The notes below the pieces were generated by a model. It searched no databases. It saw nothing but the letters and a program-made list of their open reading frames with translations, and was not told where the DNA came from. From Rhizobiales bacterium 62-17 (GTDB lineage: Bacteria > Pseudomonadota > Alphaproteobacteria > Rhizobiales > Beijerinckiaceae): a DNA stretch of 64,000 nt. The stretch spans positions 186,001 to 250,000 of the forward strand of contig MKVW01000005.1 in the NCBI GenBank assembly GCA_001898965.1, read 5' to 3'. Positions 56,675-64,000 of this stretch are shown piece after piece. Position numbers and translations under genes: made by a program. Positions within the stretch are counted from its first letter, which is position 1. Each line of letters opens with the position of its first letter.

Positions 56675-57294
56675 AAACCGTTCCGGTGGCGCTCTATCTC
56701 AGTCGAATGGAATCCGTGCCCGCCCGTCCAAGTCTCGTCGACCTGGCGATGGCCTTGAAAGAAACGGCGGTGGGAATTTCCGAGCAGGACTGCGCCTTGC
56801 GCGTCGCCGAAAGCCGCGAGCAGGGTCTGCTGGAAGGGCGCTCTTCGGCCTTGCAGGAAGGCGAACAGCTTCTTGCCGCTGAGCGGGCGCATTTCGAAGA
56901 ACGATTGGCAGACGAGCGTCGGCGCTGGGTCGAGGAAGAGGCCGTGGCGATGCGAACAGCCATTTTAGGTGGGCTCGACCGGATGTCGGGGCATATTTCG
57001 TCGAAAGTGGCGGACGCGCTGAAGCCCGTCATCGTCGATGCGGTTCGCGCCAATATGCAGGCTGCTCTGGTCGACAAGCTGACCCAGTTGATGGGAACCG
57101 ATGGCACGACGCGGATCGAGATCAGTGGACCCGCTGACCTTGTCGCGGCCATCTGCACCGCGCTGCCCGAGCATTTGAACGTGGTGCGTGGCGACGCTCA
57201 TGATGGAGTCGACGTCCGGGTTGCGGTTCAGGATACGGAGCTGCAAACGAGCATCGGGGCCTGGATTTCGGCTTTTCAGCATTCGGGTTCGTGA
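56671..57294 (+). CDS. fliH: FliH-like flagellar export regulator
   Basis: 207 residues from GTG 56671, overlapping the fliF stop. The centre is a charged helix (LLAAERAHFEERLADERRRW) and the C-terminus a small alpha/beta domain (RIEISGPADLVAAICTALPE, VDVRVAVQDTELQTSIGAWI), the pattern of FliH, which regulates the export ATPase FliI. Similarity is weak and the call leans on position between fliF and motB. FliI is not in the window. Confidence 0.6.
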   Translation: MKTVPVALYLSRMESVPARPSLVDLAMALKETAVGISEQDCALRVAESREQGLLEGRSSALQEGEQLLAAERAHFEERLADERRRWVEEEAVAMRTAILGGLDRMSGHISSKVADALKPVIVDAVRANMQAALVDKLTQLMGTDGTTRIEISGPADLVAAICTALPEHLNVVRGDAHDGVDVRVAVQDTELQTSIGAWISAFQHSGS

Positions 57295-57302
57295 GCTTCT
57301 CC

Positions 57303-58634
57303 ATGGCGGAACAGGAAAGACCTCACGAAATCGTCATCATCCGGCGCGGCCGGCACGACGATGACGATCATCATCACGGTGGCGTCTGGAAGATCGCCTT
57401 TGCCGACTTCATGACCGCCATGATGGCGTTCTTTCTCGTTCTTTGGATCGTCAATTCCTCCAGCAAGGAGACGCGCTCTTCCATCGCGCTCTATTTCAAT
57501 CCGGTGCAGCTTTCCAACAGCACGCCGGCGCGCAAAGGCCTGCAAGATGCCAAGCGGCTGGATTCCGATGCGGACCATACGACGGAAAATAACGCGCCGG
57601 GGGATGTGAAGGGCGATGACAAGAATGTCGGCGTCCCGGCGGCGGGCGGCGGTCCGCATCAAATGCAGCGGCTCGATGCCGAGCCGGAGCCCAGCGACGC
57701 CAAAAAGCCGAAAAACGCTTCGGAAGTGAAAGAGAAAATGCCGGCCCGGGCTGGCGTCGAGGCAAGCGGTGCCGCGCAAGTCGCACCCCGGCAAGGGGCT
57801 CTTAACGACACGGCTTTGTTTCGCGACCCTTACGCCGTTCTCTCCGAGATCGCGGCGTCGCGGGACGAGGGCGGGTTGAAAAAGGAAACGCGGGAACGGC
57901 CGCCGGAAGCCACCAGCGGCCGGCCGGGCCTCAATGCCACCGAGATCTTCCGCGATCCGTTCGAGCCGGTGCTTCCGGTCGTGCGGCCGCAGCCATTGGA
58001 TACGTCGACCGCCAATCGGATTGCCAACACGCCGGATGTGTCGGCCCAGCCGCCGCAATCGATTGCCGGAGAGGGAAGCGTTCCTGTCAATGCTGCCAAT
58101 CCGCCGCAAGCCAGTCCGCCTCCGGCGAGAGCGGCATCGGCCGAAGAGACGGCAGGAGAGAATGCGGATCCGACGGCGAAATTGAAGACGTTGCTCGATC
58201 AAGCGCTGCGAGACGAAGTGGATGTCAAGAAGTCGCCGCGGATCGAACTCAAGACGACGCCGGAAGGCACACTGATCAGCCTGACCGACGATCTCGAATT
58301 CGGCATGTTCAAGATCGGATCGGCGGAACCGGATCCAAAGACCGTCCGCGTGATGGCGAAAATCGGCACGATCTTGAAGTCGGTACCCGGCTCCGTGGTG
58401 GTGCGCGGTCACACCGACGCGCGTTCCTATCGCAGCGGCGGATCGGGCGACAATTGGCGTCTGTCATCGTCTCGGGCGCAGATGGCTTTCTATATGCTGG
58501 TGCGGGGCGGATTTGACGAGAAGCGGTTTGATCGCGTCGAAGGCCATGCGGACCGGCATTTGAAGAACGCCGCCGCTCCCTTCGCGGCGGAAAACCGCAG
58601 AATTGAAATTCTGATCAGGAAAGACAAATCGTGA
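57303..58634 (+). CDS. motB: Flagellar stator protein MotB
   Basis: 443 residues from ATG 57303 (GTG 57291 is in frame and overlaps fliH). One membrane helix holds the proton-binding Asp in IAFADFMTAMMAFFLVLWIV. The C-terminal OmpA-like domain (VRGHTDARSYRSG, RVEGHADRHLKN, ENRRIEILI) anchors it to peptidoglycan. Between them is an unusually long Pro/Ala/Glu-rich linker of about 230 residues with two similar blocks, LNDTALFRDPY and LNATEIFRDPF. This is the long rhizobial MotB type. motA is not in the window. Confidence 0.93.
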   Translation: MAEQERPHEIVIIRRGRHDDDDHHHGGVWKIAFADFMTAMMAFFLVLWIVNSSSKETRSSIALYFNPVQLSNSTPARKGLQDAKRLDSDADHTTENNAPGDVKGDDKNVGVPAAGGGPHQMQRLDAEPEPSDAKKPKNASEVKEKMPARAGVEASGAAQVAPRQGALNDTALFRDPYAVLSEIAASRDEGGLKKETRERPPEATSGRPGLNATEIFRDPFEPVLPVVRPQPLDTSTANRIANTPDVSAQPPQSIAGEGSVPVNAANPPQASPPPARAASAEETAGENADPTAKLKTLLDQALRDEVDVKKSPRIELKTTPEGTLISLTDDLEFGMFKIGSAEPDPKTVRVMAKIGTILKSVPGSVVVRGHTDARSYRSGGSGDNWRLSSSRAQMAFYMLVRGGFDEKRFDRVEGHADRHLKNAAAPFAAENRRIEILIRKDKS

Positions 58635-59794
58635 GGGCCGCGGCGATCAGCTTTGCCCTCTCGGTGTCGGTTCTGACGAGCGCTTTCGCACAGGCGCCGG
58701 AGAGCCCCGAACCGTTCCAATTGATCCGTTCGCTGCAGATGATTCAGTCGCAGATCGCCGCCGGTAGCCAGGCCGCTTACATGGCGCAGCCAAAGCTGAT
58801 GAGCCAGATCGCCGACGATTTTCTGCGGGTGCCGATGAGCGTCTGGCAGGAGGAACGTAACGCCCAAGCCGCCGCGACCTATCTTTTCAGTGGCGGCTCG
58901 GCCAGCGTCATCCGGCCCCTGGTGCAATCGAATGCGATTCAAGAGCAGAGCCGGGCCCTGGTGCGCGGTGCGCTGGCCTATGTCGAGGGGCGCGCGCAGG
59001 AAGCGATGACGCTGCTGATGAGCATCGATGCGCGGTCCGTCAATCCCAACCTCGGCGGTCACCTCGCTCTGGTGCAGGCCGCTTTGGTCGGCCCGAAGGA
59101 TCCGGTTGCGGCAAGCGGCTTTCTGGATACGGCCCGTTTGCTGATGCCGGGATCTCTCGTCGAGGAAGCTGCCCTGCGACGGCAGATCTTCATGACGGAT
59201 GCCAATACCAGCCTCGATAAATTCTTCCTCATGTCGCGGCAGTATTTTCAGCGCTACCGCAATTCCGTCTACGCCTCCAATTATTGGCCGCGTTTCACCC
59301 ATCTCCTTTCGCATTCGACGCTATTGGCGCAGGAAGGGGATTTCGAAAAGATCGAAACGTTCCTCGCCGATTTCAAACCTGTCGAACAGCGCGATCTCTA
59401 TCTGAACATGGCCCAATCGGCGATCCGACAGGGATATGCCAAAAACGCACAACGCTGGGCGCGCAATGCGCGGGATCTGTCAACGACGGGCGGCACGGAG
59501 GCGACCCGGGCCGAACTCTATCAAGGCGCGGCGATGATCGCCGACAATCAGCTAGCCGAGGGGCTACGAAAGCTGCAGGCGTTGCCGGAGAAGGATCTTG
59601 CTGGCGAGGACCGGGAACTGAGCATCGCGGCGCGCGCTTTGGCGACGAAACTGCGCGCGCCAGTTGCGCCATTGAATCAGGCATCGATCGATCGTTTGGC
59701 GCGGACGCTGATTGAGCCGCGTCCGGTCTTTCTGGCGGCGCAACAGGCGATCAGTGAAGCCGATAAGCTTCTCAATAAGGACGCGCAGAAATGA
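58631..59794 (+). CDS. motC: Motility protein MotC
   Basis: 387 residues from GTG 58631, 4-bp overlap with motB. Signal peptide of about 21 (SVLTSAFAQAPE), so periplasmic. MotC is a rhizobial motor protein that works with MotB, and needs MotE for stability. Seen here: PFQLIRSLQMIQSQIAAGSQ, RNAQAAATYLFSGG and FFLMSRQYFQRYRNSVYASN, in a helical-repeat-like protein. It overlaps fliK by 4 bp. Confidence 0.9.
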   Translation: MRAAAISFALSVSVLTSAFAQAPESPEPFQLIRSLQMIQSQIAAGSQAAYMAQPKLMSQIADDFLRVPMSVWQEERNAQAAATYLFSGGSASVIRPLVQSNAIQEQSRALVRGALAYVEGRAQEAMTLLMSIDARSVNPNLGGHLALVQAALVGPKDPVAASGFLDTARLLMPGSLVEEAALRRQIFMTDANTSLDKFFLMSRQYFQRYRNSVYASNYWPRFTHLLSHSTLLAQEGDFEKIETFLADFKPVEQRDLYLNMAQSAIRQGYAKNAQRWARNARDLSTTGGTEATRAELYQGAAMIADNQLAEGLRKLQALPEKDLAGEDRELSIAARALATKLRAPVAPLNQASIDRLARTLIEPRPVFLAAQQAISEADKLLNKDAQK

Positions 59795-61335
59795 CCGATA
59801 TGTCCATCGCTTCCTTTGCTGCCCAGACGCCTTATGCACCGCGCGAGCGGACGGCTGATGCATCGGCGGCAGGACGGGAAGACGGGAAGACCGGCTCTTT
59901 CGCCGAGATGCAGGAGCGGTTCGAAAGAGGCCGAGGCGCGAAGCCGGATCAAAAGCCGGGGCAGCCTCATTCGCCAGCAAGCGCTGGGCCTAGCGGACGC
60001 TGGGAGCCGCGCGATGTCGCTTCAACGCAGCCAGATGGGATACGGCAGACGACCGGTCAGGAAGCGAAACCAAAGACCGACATAAAGAGCAGTCCGCTGG
60101 ACTTGTTCGTCGGTCTTGCGACGCCTGTTTCCTCCCCGACCGACGATCGGCGCGGCGAGCAAGCGTCCGAACAGGAAAATATTGATATGACCGACCTTCC
60201 TCTCGCCGCTCGCGTTCCGCAGGCGCCCGCGACGCCGCGCGATCGCACGGTCGATGTCGATGGCAAGGGTGATGCCGGCGCTTATGCCGAGATGGTGGAG
60301 CGGCCCGAAAAGACCAGCGTCAAACCGGAGCAGACGGCCGAGCGCTTGGTTCTGTCCGCCCGCGAACTGATGATCGCCGTGGCCGGCGGACGGCGGGAGA
60401 TGCGTGACGCTGGCGTCACGGAGCCGGACGACACGCGTCCAACGGACGGCCAGGAGGCCGCGCCGGTGATCCCCGCGAAGAGCGATCCGATCGCTCAGCT
60501 TATCAGTGTCGTGGCGGCGCCGGTGTTGCCGGTCGAGCCGCAACGCGCTGCCTCTTCTCTCACATCTTCCCCCGCGTCGTCGCGTCCGGCCGGGCTGTCG
60601 GACGCCTTGTCATCCGAGGCGCCCGTGCTGCCGGACGTTCACCCGGCAACAACGAAGCCGGTGGACCAGGGGCCGCGCGAAGGTCAGCAGGGACGGCAGG
60701 CCTCGATGCCTGCCAACGCCGAAGGGGCAGGGATCGGCTTGAAAGTCAGCGAAATCGTCGACGTGGACAGTGCGTCGCATTTCGCGCCGGCGGGTTCCGC
60801 GTTCCAGCAGGTGGCCACGGCGGTGCGCGAAAGCCTTGGTCCGGCACCCGGCATGCCGGTGAGACCAGGACCGGAGGTCGCCGCCGCGCGGGAGACGACA
60901 GCACCTCTGCAAGTGCTGAATCTGAAACTGCAGCCGGAATCTCTCGGCAATGTCGCCGTTCATATGCGCCTGTCGGGTGAGGCGTTGACCATGCATATCA
61001 AGGTCTCCGACGCCGCGACCTTGGCCTCCTTCCAATCGGGTTCGAACAAGCTCGAGGATCTCCTAAAAGCTTCCGGATATCAGGTCGACAAATTGACGAT
61101 CGTGGCGGCGGCGCCAACTCCCGCCACGGATCAGGCGCCATCAGGCGATGCCGGGGCGCGACGCGACGGCAGTGCCTCGACCATGACGCAGTCGGGGGAA
61201 CATTCGCAAGAGCGCAGTGGACAAGCACAGGACGGGCAAAGGGGTGGAGAAAGGCAAGGCGGGTTTAAGGGAAATGGTGGTCAATCGCATGAAGCTTCGG
61301 CTCCTCGTACCACTCGCGCTGGCGTTTATCTTTAG
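59791..61335 (+). CDS. fliK: Flagellar hook-length control protein FliK (MotD)
   Basis: 514 residues from ATG 59791, overlapping motC (ATGA). The N-terminal 370 residues are disordered and rich in Pro, Ala, Glu and Thr. The C-terminal Flg_hook domain is LQVLNLKLQPESLGNVAVHM followed by LTMHIKVSDAATLASFQ and LEDLLKASGYQVDKLTIVA. FliK measures hook length and switches the export specificity; rhizobia formerly called it MotD. The last 47 bp overlap the next gene in another frame. Confidence 0.92.
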   Translation: MTDMSIASFAAQTPYAPRERTADASAAGREDGKTGSFAEMQERFERGRGAKPDQKPGQPHSPASAGPSGRWEPRDVASTQPDGIRQTTGQEAKPKTDIKSSPLDLFVGLATPVSSPTDDRRGEQASEQENIDMTDLPLAARVPQAPATPRDRTVDVDGKGDAGAYAEMVERPEKTSVKPEQTAERLVLSARELMIAVAGGRREMRDAGVTEPDDTRPTDGQEAAPVIPAKSDPIAQLISVVAAPVLPVEPQRAASSLTSSPASSRPAGLSDALSSEAPVLPDVHPATTKPVDQGPREGQQGRQASMPANAEGAGIGLKVSEIVDVDSASHFAPAGSAFQQVATAVRESLGPAPGMPVRPGPEVAAARETTAPLQVLNLKLQPESLGNVAVHMRLSGEALTMHIKVSDAATLASFQSGSNKLEDLLKASGYQVDKLTIVAAAPTPATDQAPSGDAGARRDGSASTMTQSGEHSQERSGQAQDGQRGGERQGGFKGNGGQSHEASAPRTTRAGVYL

Positions 61336-61879
61336 CTCAAGCGCGGCCCTGCAGGCGCAGATCAACGCACCCGCGACGGCGGCGACCTGCGAACGGGAAA
61401 TGCTGCGCGCGTCGCAAAAATATAAAGTGCCGTTGGCCGTTCTTTATGCGGTGGGGCTGACGGAGACCGGCAAAAAGGGCTCCATGCAGCCCTATGCGAT
61501 GAATGTCGATGGCAAGGCGATCTTCTCCCGCTCCCTGGTGGAAGCGCAGAGTAAATTTCAGGGCTTTCTGAACAGCGGCGCGAAATTCATCGACGTTGGC
61601 TGCATGCAGATCAATCACCGCTTTCACGGCAAGCAGTTCCGGTCCCTGGCGCATATGTTCAACCCGCCCGACAATGTCGACTATGCGGCGCGTTTCCTCG
61701 TCGAGCTGAAGGCGCGCGAGCAAACCTGGACGATGGCCGTGGCGCGTTACAATGCCGGTCCCAACAACAATCCGGCACAGAAACGGTATGTCTGCGCCGT
61801 CATCACCAACATGGTCGCCAGTGGGTTCGGAACCTGGACTCCAGCGGCCAAAAGCTTCTGCTCAAGCGGGGCCGGGTAA
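61289..61879 (+). CDS. Lytic transglycosylase (flagellar SltF-like)
   Basis: 196 residues from ATG 61289 (GGTGG upstream); ATG 61274 is an alternative with its site too close. A signal peptide (about 1-25, SSSAALQAQ) sends it to the periplasm. SLT-type motifs: catalytic Glu in AVLYAVGLTETGKKG, then FIDVGCMQINHRFHG and AVARYNAGPNNN. It should cut peptidoglycan to let the rod through, the role of SltF in Rhodobacter. FlgJ is not seen nearby. It overlaps fliK by 47 bp, within the fliK C-terminal codons. Confidence 0.88.
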   Translation: MKLRLLVPLALAFIFSSSAALQAQINAPATAATCEREMLRASQKYKVPLAVLYAVGLTETGKKGSMQPYAMNVDGKAIFSRSLVEAQSKFQGFLNSGAKFIDVGCMQINHRFHGKQFRSLAHMFNPPDNVDYAARFLVELKAREQTWTMAVARYNAGPNNNPAQKRYVCAVITNMVASGFGTWTPAAKSFCSSGAG

Positions 61880-61934
61880 GCCTCGCACAAGCCGTAGCCA
61901 GTCCAATAGAGAAGGTTGATCAGGAGCCTGCGAC

Positions 61935-63188
61935 ATGAGTCTATTCGGAACAATGCGGACTAGTATCTCCGGCATGGACGGGCAATCGACCCGCATGAGC
62001 ACGGTCGCCGACAACATCGCCAATGTCAGCACCACGGGCTATAAGAGGGCGTCGACCGAGTTCGAAACGATCATCGGCAGCAATAACGTCAGAAGCTATA
62101 CGTCTGGCGGCGTTTCGAGCCTGGTGCGCTACAATATCAGCGAACAGGGTGGGTTGACGGGCACGACGAGCACGACCGACCTCGCTATCCGCGGCGAAGG
62201 ATATTTCCTGGTCTCCCGGGACAATGGCCCGGCCTATCTCACCCGTGCCGGATCGTTCGTGCCCGATGCCGCGGGCTATCTGGTCAATACGGCCGGCTAC
62301 TCCCTGATGGGCTATGATCTGTCCAATGCGAGCGCCTCTTCGGCAAACGGGTTGTCAGGCCTGACGAGAATCAACATCAACCAGACCGCGCTCGTCGCAA
62401 GCCCGACGACGTCAGGCTCCATCTCGGCCAATCTTTCTTCCACCGCCACGGCGGTCACCGATCCCGACAAGCTTCCCTCGGCGAACCAGGCGGATGCGAC
62501 CTTTACCAGCAAGACGTCGCGGGTGACCTACGACAATCTCGGCGGCAAGGTCGAGCTCGATATCTATTTCACGAAAACCGCTGACAACACTTGGGAAATG
62601 TCGGTCTATAACAAGGCCGACGCGGCGGCAGGCGGCGGCTTTCCTTATTCGTCAGGCCCTCTCGCGACGGAAACCCTGGAATTCAGCCCAACCAATGGCG
62701 CGCTGACGAGCGGTTCTCCCGTGTCGATTCCCATTCCCGGTGGGCAAACGATGAGCTACGACATGAGCAACTCGACGCAGCTCTCCTCGCCGTTCCTCAT
62801 CAGCAATGCGACGGAAAACGGCAATGCGCCGAGCGCGCTGGACCATATCGAGATCAGCAACGACGGCATTCTGTCGGCTGTCTATCAGGACGGTACTCGG
62901 ATCGCGAAATTCCTGATCCCGCTGGCGACGGTGGCGAGCCCTGACAATCTGCGGCCGATCGACGGCAATGCCTTTGCCGATACGGCGGCATCCGGTTCGA
63001 TCCTGGTCGGCAACGCGCGGCAGGGCACATTCGGGTCCATCGCCTCCTCATCGCTCGAGAATTCGACGGTCGACCTTGGTTCCGAGTTGACGACGATGAT
63101 TGAGGCGCAGCGTTCCTATGCGGCGAATTCGAAAGTCTTTCAGGGCGCGTCCGAGATGATGGACGTGCTCATGAATCTGAAAACCTAA
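61935..63188 (+). CDS. flgE: Flagellar hook protein FlgE
   Basis: 417 residues from ATG 61935 (AGGAG upstream). Hook subunit. N-terminus MSLFGTMRTSISGMDGQSTR and NIANVSTTGYKRASTEFE are typical; inner motif EGYFLVSRDNGPAYLTRAGS; the D2 domain is rich in Ser/Thr; the C-terminus AQRSYAANSKVFQGASEMMD is the closing helix. The size is that of rhizobial FlgE. flgK follows 127 bp later. Confidence 0.96.
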   Translation: MSLFGTMRTSISGMDGQSTRMSTVADNIANVSTTGYKRASTEFETIIGSNNVRSYTSGGVSSLVRYNISEQGGLTGTTSTTDLAIRGEGYFLVSRDNGPAYLTRAGSFVPDAAGYLVNTAGYSLMGYDLSNASASSANGLSGLTRININQTALVASPTTSGSISANLSSTATAVTDPDKLPSANQADATFTSKTSRVTYDNLGGKVELDIYFTKTADNTWEMSVYNKADAAAGGGFPYSSGPLATETLEFSPTNGALTSGSPVSIPIPGGQTMSYDMSNSTQLSSPFLISNATENGNAPSALDHIEISNDGILSAVYQDGTRIAKFLIPLATVASPDNLRPIDGNAFADTAASGSILVGNARQGTFGSIASSSLENSTVDLGSELTTMIEAQRSYAANSKVFQGASEMMDVLMNLKT

Positions 63189-63206
63189 AGTTCCCGTTCA
63201 ATCCAG

Positions 63207-63300
63207 GGGCAATAGCGCTTCGGTCTAAACGCAATTGCCCTGAGTTCCCATTTTGATGCGTCTTTGTGAGGTTTGACGGGGTCAGGCCGCAAAACGCTAT
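63207..63300. repeat. Hairpin plus dispersed element between flgE and flgK
   Basis: GGGCAAT (63207-63213) and ATTGCCC (63234-63240) can pair and may end flgE transcripts. It is followed at 63251-63300 by a diverged copy of the intergenic element at 44631-44686 (shared TTTTGA.GCGT start and AAAACGCT end). Confidence 0.45.
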
Positions 63301-63315
63301 AGTTGAGGATATGGG

Positions 63316-64000
63316 ATGACGCTCACAAGCGCTCTCAATAGTGCGAAATCGTCGCTTGCCACCGCCGCTCTCCAAACCAATGTCACCTCGCGAAATATCG
63401 CGGGGGCTTATGATTCGTCCTATTCGCGCAAGATCGCCAATGTCGTCACCAATCTCGACGGCACTGGCTATGTCGCCTCCGTCACCCGCGCGACGAATTC
63501 GGCCTTGCAGACCAAGGTGTGGGGCGCGACTTCCAGTGCCGCGGCCAGTTCCGCTTTGTCGACGGGGCTCGATCAGATTTCGCAAACGATCGGCAAGTCC
63601 ACGGACGCCCGTTCGGTGTCGTCACAGATCGCTGGCCTGAATACCGCGTTGTTGACCGCTGCTGCCAGCCCGAACTCGCCGAGCAGTTTGCAGGACGTTT
63701 TGCGGGCGGCGCAGGATCTGGCCTCGGCGCTGAATGACGCGACCACCTCCGTTCAGGGGATCCGCAAGGAGGCGGATTCCAACATGGCGGCGTCGGTGGC
63801 CAAGATCAACGACCTCTTGGCGCAATTCAAGAGCGTCAACGATGCGATCGTTCGGGGCAGCACCTCCAACACCGATATCACCGACCAGCTCGACGCGCGT
63901 GACCGCATTCTGACGTCGCTTTCGCAGGAAGTCGGCATTTCCGTCGTGGTCGGCCCAGATAATGGCATGTCCATCTATACGGATAGCGGCGTTGCTCTGT
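63316..64000 (+). CDS. flgK: Flagellar hook-associated protein FlgK, N-terminal part (cut by window end)
   Basis: 228 codons are visible from ATG 63316 (GAGGATATGGG upstream), with no stop before the window ends. FlgK joins hook to filament. The N-terminus MTLTSALNSAKSSLATAALQ and NVTSRNIAGAYDSSYSRKIA match rod/hook-family proteins, and DQLDARDRILTSLSQEVGIS is the FlgK-type segment. FlgL would be expected downstream. Confidence 0.9.
   Translation, partial: MTLTSALNSAKSSLATAALQTNVTSRNIAGAYDSSYSRKIANVVTNLDGTGYVASVTRATNSALQTKVWGATSSAAASSALSTGLDQISQTIGKSTDARSVSSQIAGLNTALLTAAASPNSPSSLQDVLRAAQDLASALNDATTSVQGIRKEADSNMAASVAKINDLLAQFKSVNDAIVRGSTSNTDITDQLDARDRILTSLSQEVGISVVVGPDNGMSIYTDSGVAL

Overview
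The window looks like a chromosomal segment of a high-GC, motile alphaproteobacterium of the Hyphomicrobiales (Rhizobiales) type. The evidence is the CckA histidine kinase, TTAA-N7-TTAA (CtrA-type) boxes, MotC and MotE (flagellar proteins typical of rhizobia), single-cysteine DksA, the carA-yqeY-dnaG-rpoD neighbourhood, an alphaproteobacterial sigma-70 and several intergenic repeats of rhizobial style. The genus cannot be fixed from sequence reading alone. I saw no insertion sequence, prophage, CRISPR array or rRNA gene.

Layout. 1-3.8 kb: cckA (partial) diverges from fliO with a perfect CtrA-type box between them, followed by dksA and icd. 4.1-9.0 kb: three tandem, closely related family-5 ABC substrate-binding proteins with no permease or ATPase. 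9.1-12.5 kb: an RNA helicase (RhlE) with a structured leader, TrmJ and an alpha/beta hydrolase. 12.5-15.1 kb: an overlapping murL-murD2 pair, predicted to make the D-Glu residue of peptidoglycan by epimerising UDP-MurNAc-L-Ala-L-Glu. 15.3-28 kb: a mixed metabolic region with DsrE, oxidoreductase, HxlR regulator, RibD-like reductase, two GSTs, two orphan Bug/TctC binding proteins, rpsD, cupin, PHB depolymerase, CcdA plus thioredoxin, a small hydrolase, HPP protein and purB. 28.5-45.2 kb: housekeeping genes carB, greA, ELM1-like, a 2OG-Fe oxygenase, an esterase, a TPP enzyme, carA, yqeY, a small glycine-rich membrane protein, dnaG, rpoD, a HlyU-like protein and an acyl-CoA thioesterase.

45.3-64 kb: a tRNA with anticodon CAT (probably Ile2), an unrecognised small gene, then a flagellar block: flagellin(-), flgB-flgC-fliE-flgG-flgA-flgI-motE-flgH-fliL-fliP, a second flagellin, fliF-fliH-motB-motC-fliK-lytic transglycosylase, flgE and flgK (cut by the window end). 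Most genes in this block touch or overlap, so they are probably translationally coupled. The block supplies rod, rings, hook, one export-gate protein, motor accessory parts and filament. FliO, another export-apparatus protein, lies about 50 kb away next to cckA.

Points of most interest: the MurL/MurD2 route to D-glutamate; the loss of all four zinc ligands in DnaG and three of four in DksA; the substrate-binding-protein triplet without a transporter; two perfect CtrA-type boxes (before fliO/cckA and before rpoD); and the structured leaders of rhlE, rpsD and flagellin. Homology calls were made by recognising sequence, without database searches.
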